A DNA stretch of 64,000 nt, taken from positions 372,001-436,000 of the forward strand of contig CAWCTF010000001.1 in the NCBI GenBank assembly GCA_963798435.1, in the 5' to 3' direction. Below, piece after piece: positions 9,107-19,171 of this stretch (the stretch's first letter is position 1; each line of letters starts with the position of its first letter). The translations under genes were made by a program, and so were the position numbers. Origin of the DNA: JALHST01 sp963798435 (GTDB lineage Bacteria > Bacteroidota > Bacteroidia > Flavobacteriales > Flavobacteriaceae). Under the pieces are notes generated by a model. It saw only the letters and a program-made list of their open reading frames with translations. It did not search any database and was not told the DNA's origin.

Positions 9107-11629
9107 TTAGTAATTAATGAATATCCACCCTTTGATCGGCTGGGATCCATTGCCCAGTTCAATAATATATAGGTAAGATCCTGGAGGCAACTTGCTTGAG
9201 TTTGATTTATACACCGCGTTCCAATCGTTTCGATACCCTTTCGCCATAAATACTTCATGTCCCGAGCGATTATATACGGTGACTACTGAATTGGGATAGC
9301 TCTCGATTCCGGGTATTACCCAATAGTCGTTGACCCCATCCCCATTTGGGGTAAAGGCCTCGGCCGCTATCAAACCCGGGCTCGCATTCGTAGGGAAGAA
9401 ATCCTCCGTATCGAGTGTGCCATCGTTATCATCGTCAGGATCAATGCTGTCTGGTATGCCATCTCCATCGGAGTCCAAAGGAAACGCGTTCATATCCTTT
9501 GAATCGGTTCCTTCTACAAGTTCTAGTTCATCTGAGTACCCATCATTGTCATCATCGGTATCCATGACATCCCCTATTCCGTCTCCGTCTGTATCGACTG
9601 ATTCAATCGGGTCGTTGGGGAAGGCATCTTCATAATCCGGGACACCATCACTATCGGCATCCAGCTGGGAAGGTGAGCATCCATTTGAGTCGGCAGTCTC
9701 GCCGCTTGGTGTATCTGGACATTGATCGATAGCATCGAATATACCATCACCATCGATATCTTCATTGATATCCCCAACAGTAACTACGAATGCTTTTTGA
9801 TACTCGTTGGCCCCGTCATTTACATTTAAATAGATCGTATAAGTGGCCTGTGTTTCATAATCAGGGATGACCGCCATTTTCAGATCCATGCCATCGATGG
9901 TTACGCTGGCGTTGTCGGCATCATTATCGCCATCACCCACAACAAGGCTGTAGGTATAGGTATCACCCGCGTCCTGATCTATCGTACTCAAACTACCGAT
10001 TACCGTACCTATGGCACTGTTTTCTAAAATAGTACTGTTCGACAAGATGATATCGGTCGGACGTTCGTTTGCATTTGTGACGGTAATCGCCAACGTCTTT
10101 TCGAATGCTTGTCCAAAATTATCCTGGGTTTCGACACGAATCGAATAATCACTCTTGTTTTCAAAATCAAAGACCGCATTCGCCAGTAAATCGGTTCCAG
10201 CAATGGTAAAATCAGAATTATTCGTATCCCCATCTCCGGCAACCAAGCTATATAAATGCGAATCCAAGGCATCGCTATCTGCAGTTGATAAGGTCCCAAT
10301 GACTTCATTCAAGGTGTTATTTTCAAGAATTAGGTCGGTTGTTAGCGAAATATCGGTGGGAGCCGAGTTAATTACAAATCCGGACAAACTGTCTGAGCCC
10401 GTGTCATTAGTTACAGTAATACTTCCTGATACTGCATTTACGGGAACTACCGCAGTTATTTGAGTCGGACTGTCGATGGTGAAGGAAGCTGCTGTTAACC
10501 CTCCTATCTGTACTTCCGTACTGTTTTCTAGATCGGCACCTGTAATGACCACTTGTTGTCCTGAAATGGTATTGGTAGGGGAAAAAGATAGTATCGTAGG
10601 GGCTACAATTACCGGGGGCAAGACCACATCATGATTCCATTGAATTCCATCAGTGGAATACATAATTCGGTTGGTGCCCGAATTGGCTACAGCTACGAAG
10701 GTATTATTACCAAATGCCACACTTTGCCAAGAATTCGCTTCCACCCCGGTTCCATAGGTCCAAGTTTGCCCGTTCGCCGAATATGCGGCCCGCATATTAC
10801 TACCGCCCGATGCGACGGCCACATAGGTATTATTGCCATAAACCAAGGAGTTCCACTGATTGACCACCCCAGAAGCATAGGGCGTAAAGCTCGTGCCATT
10901 GGTAGAAACTCCGGCATAGACCGTTCCGCTTCCCCCCCATTGGAGCCATACAAATTTCCCGTTTCCAAAGGTAATTGCCCGGATGTCGACGATTGCGCCA
11001 GGATTGATTTGTGACCAGGTCCCAGTTGGATCCGAAGCTATCCAGCCACGGCCCAGCTGACAAACCGCTACAAATCGATCAATACCCGAAATCGAACCGT
11101 ATGCTAAATCGTTATGGGGCCATGTATAGGCCGGAGTTCTTGCGGTCCAAGTAATTCCATCCGGGGAGGTCATCACATAATTGCCGCCGGTAGACGATGC
11201 GACAAATAAACTACCATTGCTTACAACGGCCACCCAGCCACCTGAAGGAACAGTTTGCACTGTCCAAGTTTCGGCATCCGGCGAGGTCATCGCACTATTG
11301 GATCCAACGACTACATAGAGGTTGTTGTCATAAATAATATCCTGCCAGTTGCCGGATGGTGCTGCAACCGAAGTCCAGGTGATCCCATCGGGAGAACTTA
11401 ATAGTTCCCCGTTCGAAGCGATGGCCACGAACTTTCCGGAACCATAGGTGACCGCTTCCAGATTCGTCTGGGCATTTGTCATCAGCATCGATAGGAGCAG
11501 TACGGTTAAGCTTAAGAATTTCCGTATTAGAGTAGGATGCTGCGAATTTCTGTGGCTACCGCAATCGAATCCCCTCCAAGTTTTTGTATTTCGTTTTATA
11601 CCGTTGGTGATAAATTCATGTTTACGCAT
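9107..11629 (-). CDS. Type IX secreted multidomain protein with type B C-terminal sorting domain
   Basis: 840 residues. A long N-terminus leads to a hydrophobic core and a cleavage-like TNAQ at 51-54. Residues 55-335 contain repeated SPDGITW-type blades (beta-propeller-like). Residues 342-420 fit an IPT/TIG domain. Two cadherin-like modules occupy 423-520 and 524-622. Residues 625-745 are thrombospondin type 3-like D.DGDGI.D calcium-binding repeats. Residues 757-840, starting FTPNGDGVND and ending IKGWIFINY, form the gliding-motility-type (type B) sorting domain. It should be exported across the outer membrane and attached by, or released through, the adjacent PorP/SprF protein. A role in adhesion is an inference. 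The N-terminus before the signal core is unusually long (about 35 residues); no internal ATG offers a shorter start. Confidence 0.92.
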   Translation of the reverse strand: MRKHEFITNGIKRNTKTWRGFDCGSHRNSQHPTLIRKFLSLTVLLLSMLMTNAQTNLEAVTYGSGKFVAIASNGELLSSPDGITWTSVAAPSGNWQDIIYDNNLYVVVGSNSAMTSPDAETWTVQTVPSGGWVAVVSNGSLFVASSTGGNYVMTSPDGITWTARTPAYTWPHNDLAYGSISGIDRFVAVCQLGRGWIASDPTGTWSQINPGAIVDIRAITFGNGKFVWLQWGGSGTVYAGVSTNGTSFTPYASGVVNQWNSLVYGNNTYVAVASGGSNMRAAYSANGQTWTYGTGVEANSWQSVAFGNNTFVAVANSGTNRIMYSTDGIQWNHDVVLPPVIVAPTILSFSPTNTISGQQVVITGADLENSTEVQIGGLTAASFTIDSPTQITAVVPVNAVSGSITVTNDTGSDSLSGFVINSAPTDISLTTDLILENNTLNEVIGTLSTADSDALDSHLYSLVAGDGDTNNSDFTIAGTDLLANAVFDFENKSDYSIRVETQDNFGQAFEKTLAITVTNANERPTDIILSNSTILENSAIGTVIGSLSTIDQDAGDTYTYSLVVGDGDNDADNASVTIDGMDLKMAVIPDYETQATYTIYLNVNDGANEYQKAFVVTVGDINEDIDGDGIFDAIDQCPDTPSGETADSNGCSPSQLDADSDGVPDYEDAFPNDPIESVDTDGDGIGDVMDTDDDNDGYSDELELVEGTDSKDMNAFPLDSDGDGIPDSIDPDDDNDGTLDTEDFFPTNASPGLIAAEAFTPNGDGVNDYWVIPGIESYPNSVVTVYNRSGHEVFMAKGYRNDWNAVYKSNSSKLPPGSYLYIIELGNGSQPIKGWIFINY

Positions 11630-12442
11630 TGGTTATTGATTTTTGTATTGATTGTTCGAATTAGTGGTTTGCATCGAATCTTGAGATGCCTTGAAATTGT
11701 GTATTGAGCAGTTTACATTGGTTGGGATGGCTGAAAACGGCCTAAAAGGAAGAAATGCAATCAGGTGCCATTTTCTATTTGGGTATGGGAAATTGCGGAG
11801 CAGAAAATGGTTATCGTTCCTTGTCTTTTTGGGAGCCTGGTCTCAAGGGTCATAGATTGGTGTGAAAAAGTGAACTCGTAAAACGGTCGTGATTCAATGA
11901 GTTGTTATTTGAAAATCTTACATCAGTTGATTTTATAGCCTCTTGATCCATGTTTATGGGAGCGTCAAAGGCCATTGGGTATTTTCATTTTTGTGTACGT
12001 GTTTTTGTTAGATTAAGGGCACGAATCACTGATTAACGTATAGAACTACTTTTTATTTGCGTATTTTCCTACAATTGTTGTATGTGCAGGATTACTTGTG
12101 GTCAAATGGGATTTTGTTAACCATGGCTGTTCACAAAAGACGATGGTAACTTCCTTAAAAGTTATTTCGCTTAGCACATCTTCCCCTATAAAGAAGTCAT
12201 GTATCTCCAAAAAATACCCCGGGAAAAGGAACCCTCCTGCTTGAATATAAAATTTACGTTTAAAATCGTCCCGGGAAGATAATAGCGGTTTTAGGACGTG
12301 GTCAAAGAAAAACAAACACCCAGAACCATGACGAGGCAAATAGATCAATGAGGATGCGCAATGATTTGTTACTTTAGCAGCTATAGAGAATTAAGGTAAA
12401 TAACTTAAACAAATTGGCACCATTAATTAAAAAACAAAACAA
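11630..12442. other. divergent gene-free stretch
   Basis: 813 bases between the divergent type IX substrate gene and the esterase gene. It must hold both promoters. The only longer frame, a 100-codon minus-strand one at 12046-12348, has no recognised family and no clear start context, so it is not called. Confidence 0.4.
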
Positions 12443-13975
12443 ATGAATTTTAAATATTTTCTCGCGCTGTTATTACTTGCCATTACCGATTATACGACAG
12501 TTGCACAACAGGAATCTACAAAATTAGCCTTTGCCATTTCTGTAAATGAAAACCTTAAAGCTTCCTTTAAATCCGATGGAAGATTGCTTATTTATGTCTC
12601 AGAAACAGAAGAATTCGAGCCTAGATACGTCTCGGTTTTTAATGGCAAGGGATTTATCTTTGGGGAGAATATAAAAAATTGGGATAAGAACCAAATCAAG
12701 GTTTTAGATGGCAGCAATGAGTGGGTAAAAACTTCTGATTGGGGCTTTAATGCTGTTCCTCATGGAGTTTATTATATACAGGCCGTTTGGGATCAAAACA
12801 GGGATGCTGAATCACAAAGTGATTCTCCAGGTAATCTTTATAGTGAGCCTGTCAAGGTGAATACACAAGAATCACAAAAAATTGAATTAACCTTCTCAAA
12901 AGCAATTCCCCAAAGAGAAATAGAAGACCATGAGCTGGTTAAATTCTTCGAAATGCAAAGTCAGGTGTTGTCTAATTGGTGGGACAAAACTATGCTTGTT
13001 AAAGCTTCGGTACTATTACCTTCTGGCTATAACAGTAACCCCGATAAGAAGTATCCTGTTCGCTATAATGTAGGTGGTTATGGCAGTCGGTACACAAGAA
13101 TAAATTCCCTAATTAAAAATGAAGAATTTATGTCTTGGTGGACTTCGGCAGAAGCACCTCAAATAATCACTGTATTTCTTGATGGAGAGGGACCTTTTGG
13201 CGACAGCTATCAACTTGATTCAGAAAATAGTGGTCCTTATGGTGCGGCTTTAATTAACGAGTTTATCCCAGAAATAGAAAAACAATATAGAATTAATGGA
13301 TCTTCAAAAACGCGTTTTGTAGATGGCTGTTCTACCGGGGGTTGGGTGTCGCTTGCATTACAACTTTATTACCCGGACACCTTCAACGGATGCTGGTCAT
13401 ATAGTCCAGATCCAGTGAGTTTTAAAAAAATGCAATTGGTCGATATGTATGAAAATGAAAATGCCTTTTATAATACACGCGCATATTTAAGACCGAGCAT
13501 GAGGGATACAAATGGAGAACCACTATTTTCTATACAACAAGAAATTACAGAGGAAAATGTTCTTGGGCCATCGAATACTTACGTAACTTCTGGAGGGCAA
13601 TGGGGAGCTTGGAATGCCTTATATAGCCCCAAAGGGGAAGATGGACTCCCAAAACCAATTTTTAATCCTGAAATTGGCACAATAAACAAAGAAGTTGCAG
13701 AGCATTGGAAGAAATATGATCTACTGCTGTACACTTCTTCTAATTGGCCGGATCTTGGACCAAAAATTAAAGGAAAAATTCATGTTTGGATGGGCGATAT
13801 GGATAACTTTTATTTGAATAATTCAATGCGTGATTTTGATGAATTCCTAAAAAATACGAAAAACCCAAAGTCGGATGCTCAGATCGAGTTTACGCCTATG
13901 AAAGGACATTGTGCCAATTATTCGCATAAGCAAATTTTAAATGAAATTCAGCAAATGTTAAACGAAATGGAATAG
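12443..13975 (+). CDS. Exported esterase-like alpha/beta hydrolase
   Basis: A 510-residue protein with a signal peptide (about 1-21, ending TVAQ). Residues 25-160 are a beta-rich N-terminal region. Residues 180-500 form an alpha/beta-hydrolase domain of the enterochelin-esterase-like type: a strand at KASVLLPSGYN, a nucleophile elbow G295-C-S297-T-G299, and a candidate catalytic His in MKGHCANYSH near the C-terminus. It probably hydrolyses an ester in the periplasm or at the surface, with substrate unknown. The codon use looks more AT-rich than in the genes on its left. It is followed by an unrelated reductase-like gene after about 110 bases. Confidence 0.82.
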   Translation: MNFKYFLALLLLAITDYTTVAQQESTKLAFAISVNENLKASFKSDGRLLIYVSETEEFEPRYVSVFNGKGFIFGENIKNWDKNQIKVLDGSNEWVKTSDWGFNAVPHGVYYIQAVWDQNRDAESQSDSPGNLYSEPVKVNTQESQKIELTFSKAIPQREIEDHELVKFFEMQSQVLSNWWDKTMLVKASVLLPSGYNSNPDKKYPVRYNVGGYGSRYTRINSLIKNEEFMSWWTSAEAPQIITVFLDGEGPFGDSYQLDSENSGPYGAALINEFIPEIEKQYRINGSSKTRFVDGCSTGGWVSLALQLYYPDTFNGCWSYSPDPVSFKKMQLVDMYENENAFYNTRAYLRPSMRDTNGEPLFSIQQEITEENVLGPSNTYVTSGGQWGAWNALYSPKGEDGLPKPIFNPEIGTINKEVAEHWKKYDLLLYTSSNWPDLGPKIKGKIHVWMGDMDNFYLNNSMRDFDEFLKNTKNPKSDAQIEFTPMKGHCANYSHKQILNEIQQMLNEME

Positions 13976-14083
13976 CAAATAATAACACCATTTTAAGGCC
14001 ATTACAACGCCTCATGTACAAAACCGTTGGCGGCCTTTAGAGAAAAGATTTACGGAAATCAAAAGTTGGGTAGTTAACATATT

Positions 14084-14638
14084 ATGAGGAAAATAATCGC
14101 AGCATTAAATATGACAGTTGACGGAATATGCGACCATACCGCAGGAATTCCAGATAAAGAAATACATCAGCATTATACAGAACTATTAGGACAGGGAGAC
14201 GCAATTCTATACGGCAGGACAACGTATCAACTAATGGAATTTTGGCGAACATTTTTAGAAAGTCCTTCTGAAGAAAAATCAATGAACGACTTTGCCATAG
14301 CAATTGACAAAATTCCAAAAATTGTTTTCTCCCATACACTTAAAAATGTAGAATGGGAAAGTGCAACCATAGCAAAACGTGTCTTAAAAGATGAAGTGTT
14401 AGAACTCAAGCAACAACCAGGTAAAGCTGTTTTTGTTGGTAGTCGCAGTTTAATTATACAACTACTGAAACTTAACTTGATTGATGAATTGCAACTTTGC
14501 ATATATCCAATGGTAGCTGGTAGCGGTATGTCATTATTTGAAGACATAAACCACAGGATTATTTTTAAACTGGTTAAGACCAAAACCTTTAATGGAGGAG
14601 CTGTTATAATGTACTATCAACCGAAAAAGGAAGGATAA
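14084..14638 (+). CDS. Dihydrofolate-reductase-like (RibD C-terminal domain) protein
   Basis: A 184-residue cytoplasmic protein of the RibD-C/DHFR-like fold. It begins MRKIIAALNMTVDGI, contains DAILYGRTTYQLMEFW, the family's nucleotide-binding turn, and ends with LNLIDELQLCIYPMVAGSG and a tail strand. These proteins resemble NADPH-dependent reductases. Most single-domain relatives, including this one, have no proven substrate and are not the housekeeping folate enzyme. No folate or riboflavin gene is nearby. Confidence 0.85.
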   Translation: MRKIIAALNMTVDGICDHTAGIPDKEIHQHYTELLGQGDAILYGRTTYQLMEFWRTFLESPSEEKSMNDFAIAIDKIPKIVFSHTLKNVEWESATIAKRVLKDEVLELKQQPGKAVFVGSRSLIIQLLKLNLIDELQLCIYPMVAGSGMSLFEDINHRIIFKLVKTKTFNGGAVIMYYQPKKEG

Positions 14639-14802
14639 AGAAAAAAACAAACCCCAAGCCATACCTATAAATCAGTGCTACCCCTAAAATTAAAGAAACT
14701 CCTACTTATAACCGGATTGATCCCGGACTGGAAAATCCTAAATGTCCTGGAAGCCATCGAGAGGGACTATCGGAACGCACGAACAATTGTTTAATTTGGA
14801 GC

Positions 14803-15585
14803 ATGATTAAGTTTTTTAAACGCCTTCGATTCAACCTTATGGAGAATAACAAAACCGCACAGCCTGTATTTGCCCCAGGCAGGTACCTCAAATATGCAGT
14901 GGGGGAAATTATCCTCGTGGTAATCGGAATTTTAATTGCCCTTCAAATCAACAATTCAAACAACCAAAGAATCGAGAAAACAAGGGAAAACAAGTATTTG
15001 AAGAATATCAAAATCGACCTTAAAAAAGACATCGCAAATCGTGACTATACTATCGCATTTAGAACAGAAAAGGCGAAGGGAACTGATAAAATCATAGCCC
15101 AAATTAATTGAGCACCGATTACCGATATTAAAGAAACCACCTATAACGTCATAAATACGTTAAATCAGGAACGATTTCAAACGAGTAATGTAACGTACAA
15201 TGATTTGGTAAGTCCAGGGAATATGAATTTGATTTCCAACGATTCAATAAAAATACATCTGTTCGAGCTATCATTACTTTACCAAAGATATTTTTTTGGC
15301 GTCGAACACGAAACAAAGGAATATGAGGGGTTCATCTCAAAACCACTTTACAAATTTGACGATATCGAAAACATGAAACCTGTTTTTTTGGGAATAAGCA
15401 CTGCAGTGGACAAAAACATTACCGTTCAAGATTTTGAAGCATTGTTTAAAAGTAAGGAGTATAAAAATGGTTGTGTTGTGTCAAATAGGACCTCTGAGGA
15501 AATGCTGCAACTCTATGGGAATATCAAATCAAAATCGGAACGCACAATCGAATTGATTGACGCTGAACTAGCACTTAAAAATTAA
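14803..15585 (+). pseudogene. DUF6090 membrane protein gene interrupted by an in-frame TGA
   Basis: One continuous reading frame from ATG 14803 to the TAA at 15585 is broken only by TGA at 15109-15111. The N-terminal part has the DUF6090 signature, including PGRYLKYAVGEIILVVIGIL and a single transmembrane helix. The downstream part, NVTYNDLVSPGNMNLI and FFGVEHETKEYEG, matches the usual soluble half. The stop falls in QIN*APITD, where relatives as I recall them carry a Gly, so GGA to TGA is the simplest cause. DUF6090 proteins have no known function. A read-through or sequencing error cannot be excluded. Confidence 0.8.
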
Positions 15586-15589
15586 CGAA

Positions 15590-16021
15590 ATGGCAACCAT
15601 TGATAGACACATTGCAGACAGCATTGCCAAAGATTGCGGTCTAAGTATCGCAACCCTTGGGCTGCGTTTCGATAAAGTGGTGGTTCGCCTTGTGGAAAAT
15701 CTTAGGATCTATTTTGGGCAAAATATTTCCCATGGCAAGGCGGTCGTAGTGACCGTTTCCGCCCCGATTCGCCTCCCCAAAAAAACAGAAATCGAGCTAA
15801 GAGGTTATATCGCCGATTCCTTAGAATGCGGGAGTGTGCCATCTGAAACAAAAGTTACTATTCATCTAAATGCCATACACCTTAGGATTATTGAAATTCC
15901 TACAAGCCAAACCGTAAAATTCGTTGGCTTGATTCACAATCCTACTTCCGACACTACTGTGCTGCTTGATTTAGTAGCTAAATGGCTAAAAGAAGGTGAA
16001 TATACCCTTGGATCTAATTAA
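15590..16021 (+). CDS. hypothetical protein
   Basis: A 143-residue frame starting five bases after the DUF6090 stop. It has no signal peptide or membrane helix. It is rich in beta-prone residues, with repeated V/I clusters such as GKAVVVTVSAPIRLP and VTIHLNAIHLRIIEIP, and an opening helix with charged residues. I do not recognise the family. The close spacing suggests transcription with the broken gene before it. Confidence 0.5.
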   Translation: MATIDRHIADSIAKDCGLSIATLGLRFDKVVVRLVENLRIYFGQNISHGKAVVVTVSAPIRLPKKTEIELRGYIADSLECGSVPSETKVTIHLNAIHLRIIEIPTSQTVKFVGLIHNPTSDTTVLLDLVAKWLKEGEYTLGSN

Positions 16022-16278
16022 AAAACCCTGACTAAATCTTACACTTGAACAGTGCGGCACAAAACAGACATAATAGCCATTATGCGCAAGTATTTAATAG
16101 GTAATCGAGCAATTCAACAGGTCGATACGAACGCTCGCTAAAAGAAGCGATAATCAATTTGCGCTAAGCAAAGGTTCGAACTATTTATGTAATTTTAATA
16201 AGTCGGCTACCCTTTTATAGAACTTAAACGGTTCTTTTTATTGAGGACCAACCTGAACCTAGTAACCATTATATCAAT

Positions 16279-17625
16279 ATGAAATATTTTAACTACCTCT
16301 CGATTCTAACGATTTTCATGCTTTCATGCCAAAACTCTGGAAATGAAAGCACTTATTTAATTGCTTCATTCGGTGATCAACCTTCCATAATCAAGAATAC
16401 TTCTGGCGAAATTATGGTAGTTTTTGGAGCGGAGGAGTCAATTTACTATTCCGTGTCGAAAAACCAGGGTGATTCGTTTAGTACGCCCTCCTTAGTGGCA
16501 AAGCTAGAAGGGCTTGTAGTTGGTTACGCCAGTGGTCCGGGAATTGCGACAACCCCAACAAACGTGGTGGTTACGGCCCCAGACAAAGATGGTAACCTAT
16601 ACGCATGGTCCCGCCCTGTTGCTTCCGACGATTGGTCAGGTCCATTTCGAATAAATGATGTAGAAAGGTCTGTTGGCGAGTCCCTTTCGGATATCACTTC
16701 CACCCCCGATGGTCATTTGTTTTGTGTCTGGATCGATACCCGATTTCATGAGGAAGATAATCGTGCTGAACATACGGTTTCGAACCACGAAAGCCATGTT
16801 GTTGAATCGATACCCGAAGTTGAGGAAGATTTAGATGAAATTACCCCAATTGGTATCACAAAGAGAGCATTATACAAAAGAATCGGGAATGTTCCAGAAA
16901 ATGCACATTTGGCATTTCATGATGATAATGAAGGGAAGCTATACTGGGTATTTTTAGATACCGATAAAAACGTTTTAAAAGCAGAGAGTTTAGAAGAGTA
17001 CACAAGATTCCGTGAACGTAATAACGATCGTGTAAAGACACAAGGAAAAATCTATCTCGCTTCTTCGCAAGATGGTGGGAAGACATGGGCAAAAAGCAAG
17101 ATGATTTTCAAATCGCCTGATGGATCCGTATGTGAATGCTGTAAGCCGTCGATCATCAGTGATCATGAAGGGAATCTGATCATAATGTTTAGAAACAATG
17201 TCGATGGTTCAAGAGACCTGTATTTTACCAAATCTACCGATGGTGGTAACACTTTTTCAAACCCCGAAAAATTAGGTACTGGAACCTGGAAAATTAATGG
17301 ATGCCCAATGGATGGGGGTAATTTAATGGTGAATAAGGATGGCGAAATGAATACGATCTGGAGAAGGAAAGGCGACATTTTCATGGCAAACTCGAGTAGT
17401 TCGGAGGAGAAAATCGGTTCGGGAAAATCTCCAACTTTCACTTCCAATGACCAACAGACCTACATTGCTTTTTCACAAGGCGAGGATATCATGACAATCA
17501 CCTCAAATAATCAATCTGCCAGTAAAATTGGAACGGGGTCTTCTCCGAAAGTGATTGCCTTGGATAACGGAGCAATTTATTTTTGGGTGAATAAGGAAGG
17601 CGTCCACTATAAAAAAATTCTTTAG
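16279..17625 (+). CDS. BNR/sialidase-like beta-propeller lipoprotein with a CxCC motif
   Basis: A 448-residue lipoprotein with a lipobox ending at Cys17 (MLSC). Asp-box (BNR) repeats of the form S.DGG.T. appear around residues 60, 263 and 319, the hallmark of sialidase-type propellers. The catalytic Arg triad and acid of true sialidases cannot be confirmed, so the enzymatic name is uncertain. Residues 285-288 read CECC and Cys342 lies in NGCPMDGG, a cysteine set suggesting a metal or disulfide site. Residues 150-190 form an acidic, His-containing insertion. It would be anchored to the periplasmic or outer membrane face. No sialic-acid genes are nearby. Confidence 0.8.
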   Translation: MKYFNYLSILTIFMLSCQNSGNESTYLIASFGDQPSIIKNTSGEIMVVFGAEESIYYSVSKNQGDSFSTPSLVAKLEGLVVGYASGPGIATTPTNVVVTAPDKDGNLYAWSRPVASDDWSGPFRINDVERSVGESLSDITSTPDGHLFCVWIDTRFHEEDNRAEHTVSNHESHVVESIPEVEEDLDEITPIGITKRALYKRIGNVPENAHLAFHDDNEGKLYWVFLDTDKNVLKAESLEEYTRFRERNNDRVKTQGKIYLASSQDGGKTWAKSKMIFKSPDGSVCECCKPSIISDHEGNLIIMFRNNVDGSRDLYFTKSTDGGNTFSNPEKLGTGTWKINGCPMDGGNLMVNKDGEMNTIWRRKGDIFMANSSSSEEKIGSGKSPTFTSNDQQTYIAFSQGEDIMTITSNNQSASKIGTGSSPKVIALDNGAIYFWVNKEGVHYKKIL

Positions 17626-17696
17626 TTGTAATTAAAGGGTATTTCTTTATTCTTTGCTACTAATTTAGAGGGCGTAACTAATTTAAAGATTTATAC

Positions 17697-18215
17697 ATGG
17701 AAACTTGGATCGCATTATTACGAGGCATCAACGTAGGGGGGAAACATAGTGTCCCAATGAAGGAGCTCGTAAAATTATTAGAGGCCAACGGTTTTGTCAA
17801 TGTTAAAACCTATATTCAAAGTGGCAACGTAGTATTTCAATATACGACAAAACCCCAAGATGAAATGGGACAGCTGATCGAGGAAAAATTTGGTTTCAAA
17901 CCGGCCGTATTTATCTTGAGTAAAGCGGAATTAAAAAAAGCCGTGGCAAATAATCCCTTTCAAAATGACCACGGAAAAACCATCCATTTTTTCTTTTTAA
18001 AAGAAGATCCATCAAAAATTGATTATGAACTTTTAGATTCCCTGAAAAGTGAATCAGAGGCGTATCAGCTTATAGAAAAGGTATTCTATTTATATGCGCC
18101 CGATGGGATCGGTCGTTCCAAAATGGTCGAAAAAATAGGCAAAGCGTTTCCCGGGGTTACTATGACGGCAAGAAACCTAAATACGATCAACAAGTTAATG
18201 GAAATGATAGCCTGA
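17697..18215 (+). CDS. DUF1697 protein
   Basis: A 172-residue protein with the DUF1697 beginning WIALLRGINVGGKHSVPMKE and the next motif VKTYIQSGNVVFQ. The C-terminus ends with GRSKMVEKIGKAFPGVTMTA and a short helix, as in the family. It is cytoplasmic, compact and of full family length. No reaction has been assigned to the family. It stands at the head of a same-strand run of small genes. Confidence 0.9.
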   Translation: METWIALLRGINVGGKHSVPMKELVKLLEANGFVNVKTYIQSGNVVFQYTTKPQDEMGQLIEEKFGFKPAVFILSKAELKKAVANNPFQNDHGKTIHFFFLKEDPSKIDYELLDSLKSESEAYQLIEKVFYLYAPDGIGRSKMVEKIGKAFPGVTMTARNLNTINKLMEMIA

Positions 18216-18329
18216 TAAAAAGAGGAAATTGGTTTATATTAGCTACTCATATAATCAAATCCCGGTACCCGAAAGGGAGCCTATCCACTGCCAGGAATGT
18301 GAAAATACCCGTGTAATTAAAAATACAAA

Positions 18330-18695
18330 ATGAAACCAAAGACAGTTGACGAATATATTGATACGGCACCTGAAATAGCACACGAAAGGTTAACGGAACT
18401 AAGGGCTCTTTTAAGAAACGTAGCACCTAAGGCGACCGAAGTCTTAAAATGGGGGAAACCGGTATTTGAATCAAAGTCCATACTCTTCGCATATGCCGCT
18501 CACAAAGCGCACATAAGTTTTATTCCGACCGGGCCTGCCATAACCCCGTTTGAAAAAGAATTATCGGGTTATACCGTAAAAAAGGATTCAATACAATTTA
18601 CCTATGACAAACCGTTGCCAAAGGAGCTTATTCGAAAGATCGCGACCTATAGATTGCAGGACGTGGAAGAACGGGATGCAAAGTGGAAATATTAG
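18330..18695 (+). CDS. DUF1801 (YdhG-like) protein
   Basis: A 121-residue protein of the DUF1801/YdhG fold. It starts with TVDEYIDTAPEIAHERLTEL and then VLKWGKPVFESKSILFAYAA, a core motif of the family, and ends in DAKWKY. Some relatives have been described as iron-chaperone-like, but that role is not evident here. It lies 14 bases before a DinB-like gene and is probably co-transcribed with it. Confidence 0.88.
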   Translation: MKPKTVDEYIDTAPEIAHERLTELRALLRNVAPKATEVLKWGKPVFESKSILFAYAAHKAHISFIPTGPAITPFEKELSGYTVKKDSIQFTYDKPLPKELIRKIATYRLQDVEERDAKWKY

Positions 18696-18709
18696 TTGAA
18701 CATTAAATC

Positions 18710-19171
18710 ATGATCGATAGTATGCAAAAGGAGATTCTAATTGAAATTGTATATCAAAATCAGAATACCTGTTCTTATGCATTAGATAGGATAACCGAGC
18801 ATAACAAGAACTTTCGACTCAATGAAAAAGCTGCGTCGATCGGATTTATTTATCGTCATATGGGTGAGACGATCCATTTGTTCGGAACCTTTTTCGGAAT
18901 CCAGACCGGGGTTCAAAACACCACCATGGGACAAATCGATTCAGGACAGGAATACGACCTAAAAACCAGTCGTTCAATGGTCGAAACCGGATTTGAAATG
19001 CTCAAAAAACTGGTCGAAGAAACCCCCGATTCCGCTTGGCTCGACCAAGTCGACACCCCATTTTTTGGAACAGTATCCAAAGCGAGGCTATTTTCCCATA
19101 TTCTTTATCATAATAGCCATCATTGCGGACAGATTTCTTTGACATTGGCAAAAGGGGAAGGGAAAAATTAA
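18710..19171 (+). CDS. DinB family protein
   Basis: A 153-residue four-helix-bundle protein. Three His positions expected in DinB-like metal sites are present: HMGETIHL (about residue 47), and HILYHNSHHCGQISLTL near the C-terminus. DinB-like proteins often bind a divalent metal and some act in thiol-dependent detoxification; the substrate is unknown. A second ATG four codons in (18722) is an equally good start. The gene follows the DUF1801 gene closely. Confidence 0.85.
   Translation: MIDSMQKEILIEIVYQNQNTCSYALDRITEHNKNFRLNEKAASIGFIYRHMGETIHLFGTFFGIQTGVQNTTMGQIDSGQEYDLKTSRSMVETGFEMLKKLVEETPDSAWLDQVDTPFFGTVSKARLFSHILYHNSHHCGQISLTLAKGEGKN

Noticed and set aside
9330..9635. 101-codon plus-strand frame rich in Ser
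   Set aside because: It is the reverse complement of the Asp-rich calcium-binding repeats of the type IX substrate and is not a separate gene.
12046..12348. 100-codon minus-strand frame in a divergent promoter region
   Set aside because: No recognisable domain and no operon context; kept as possible noise.
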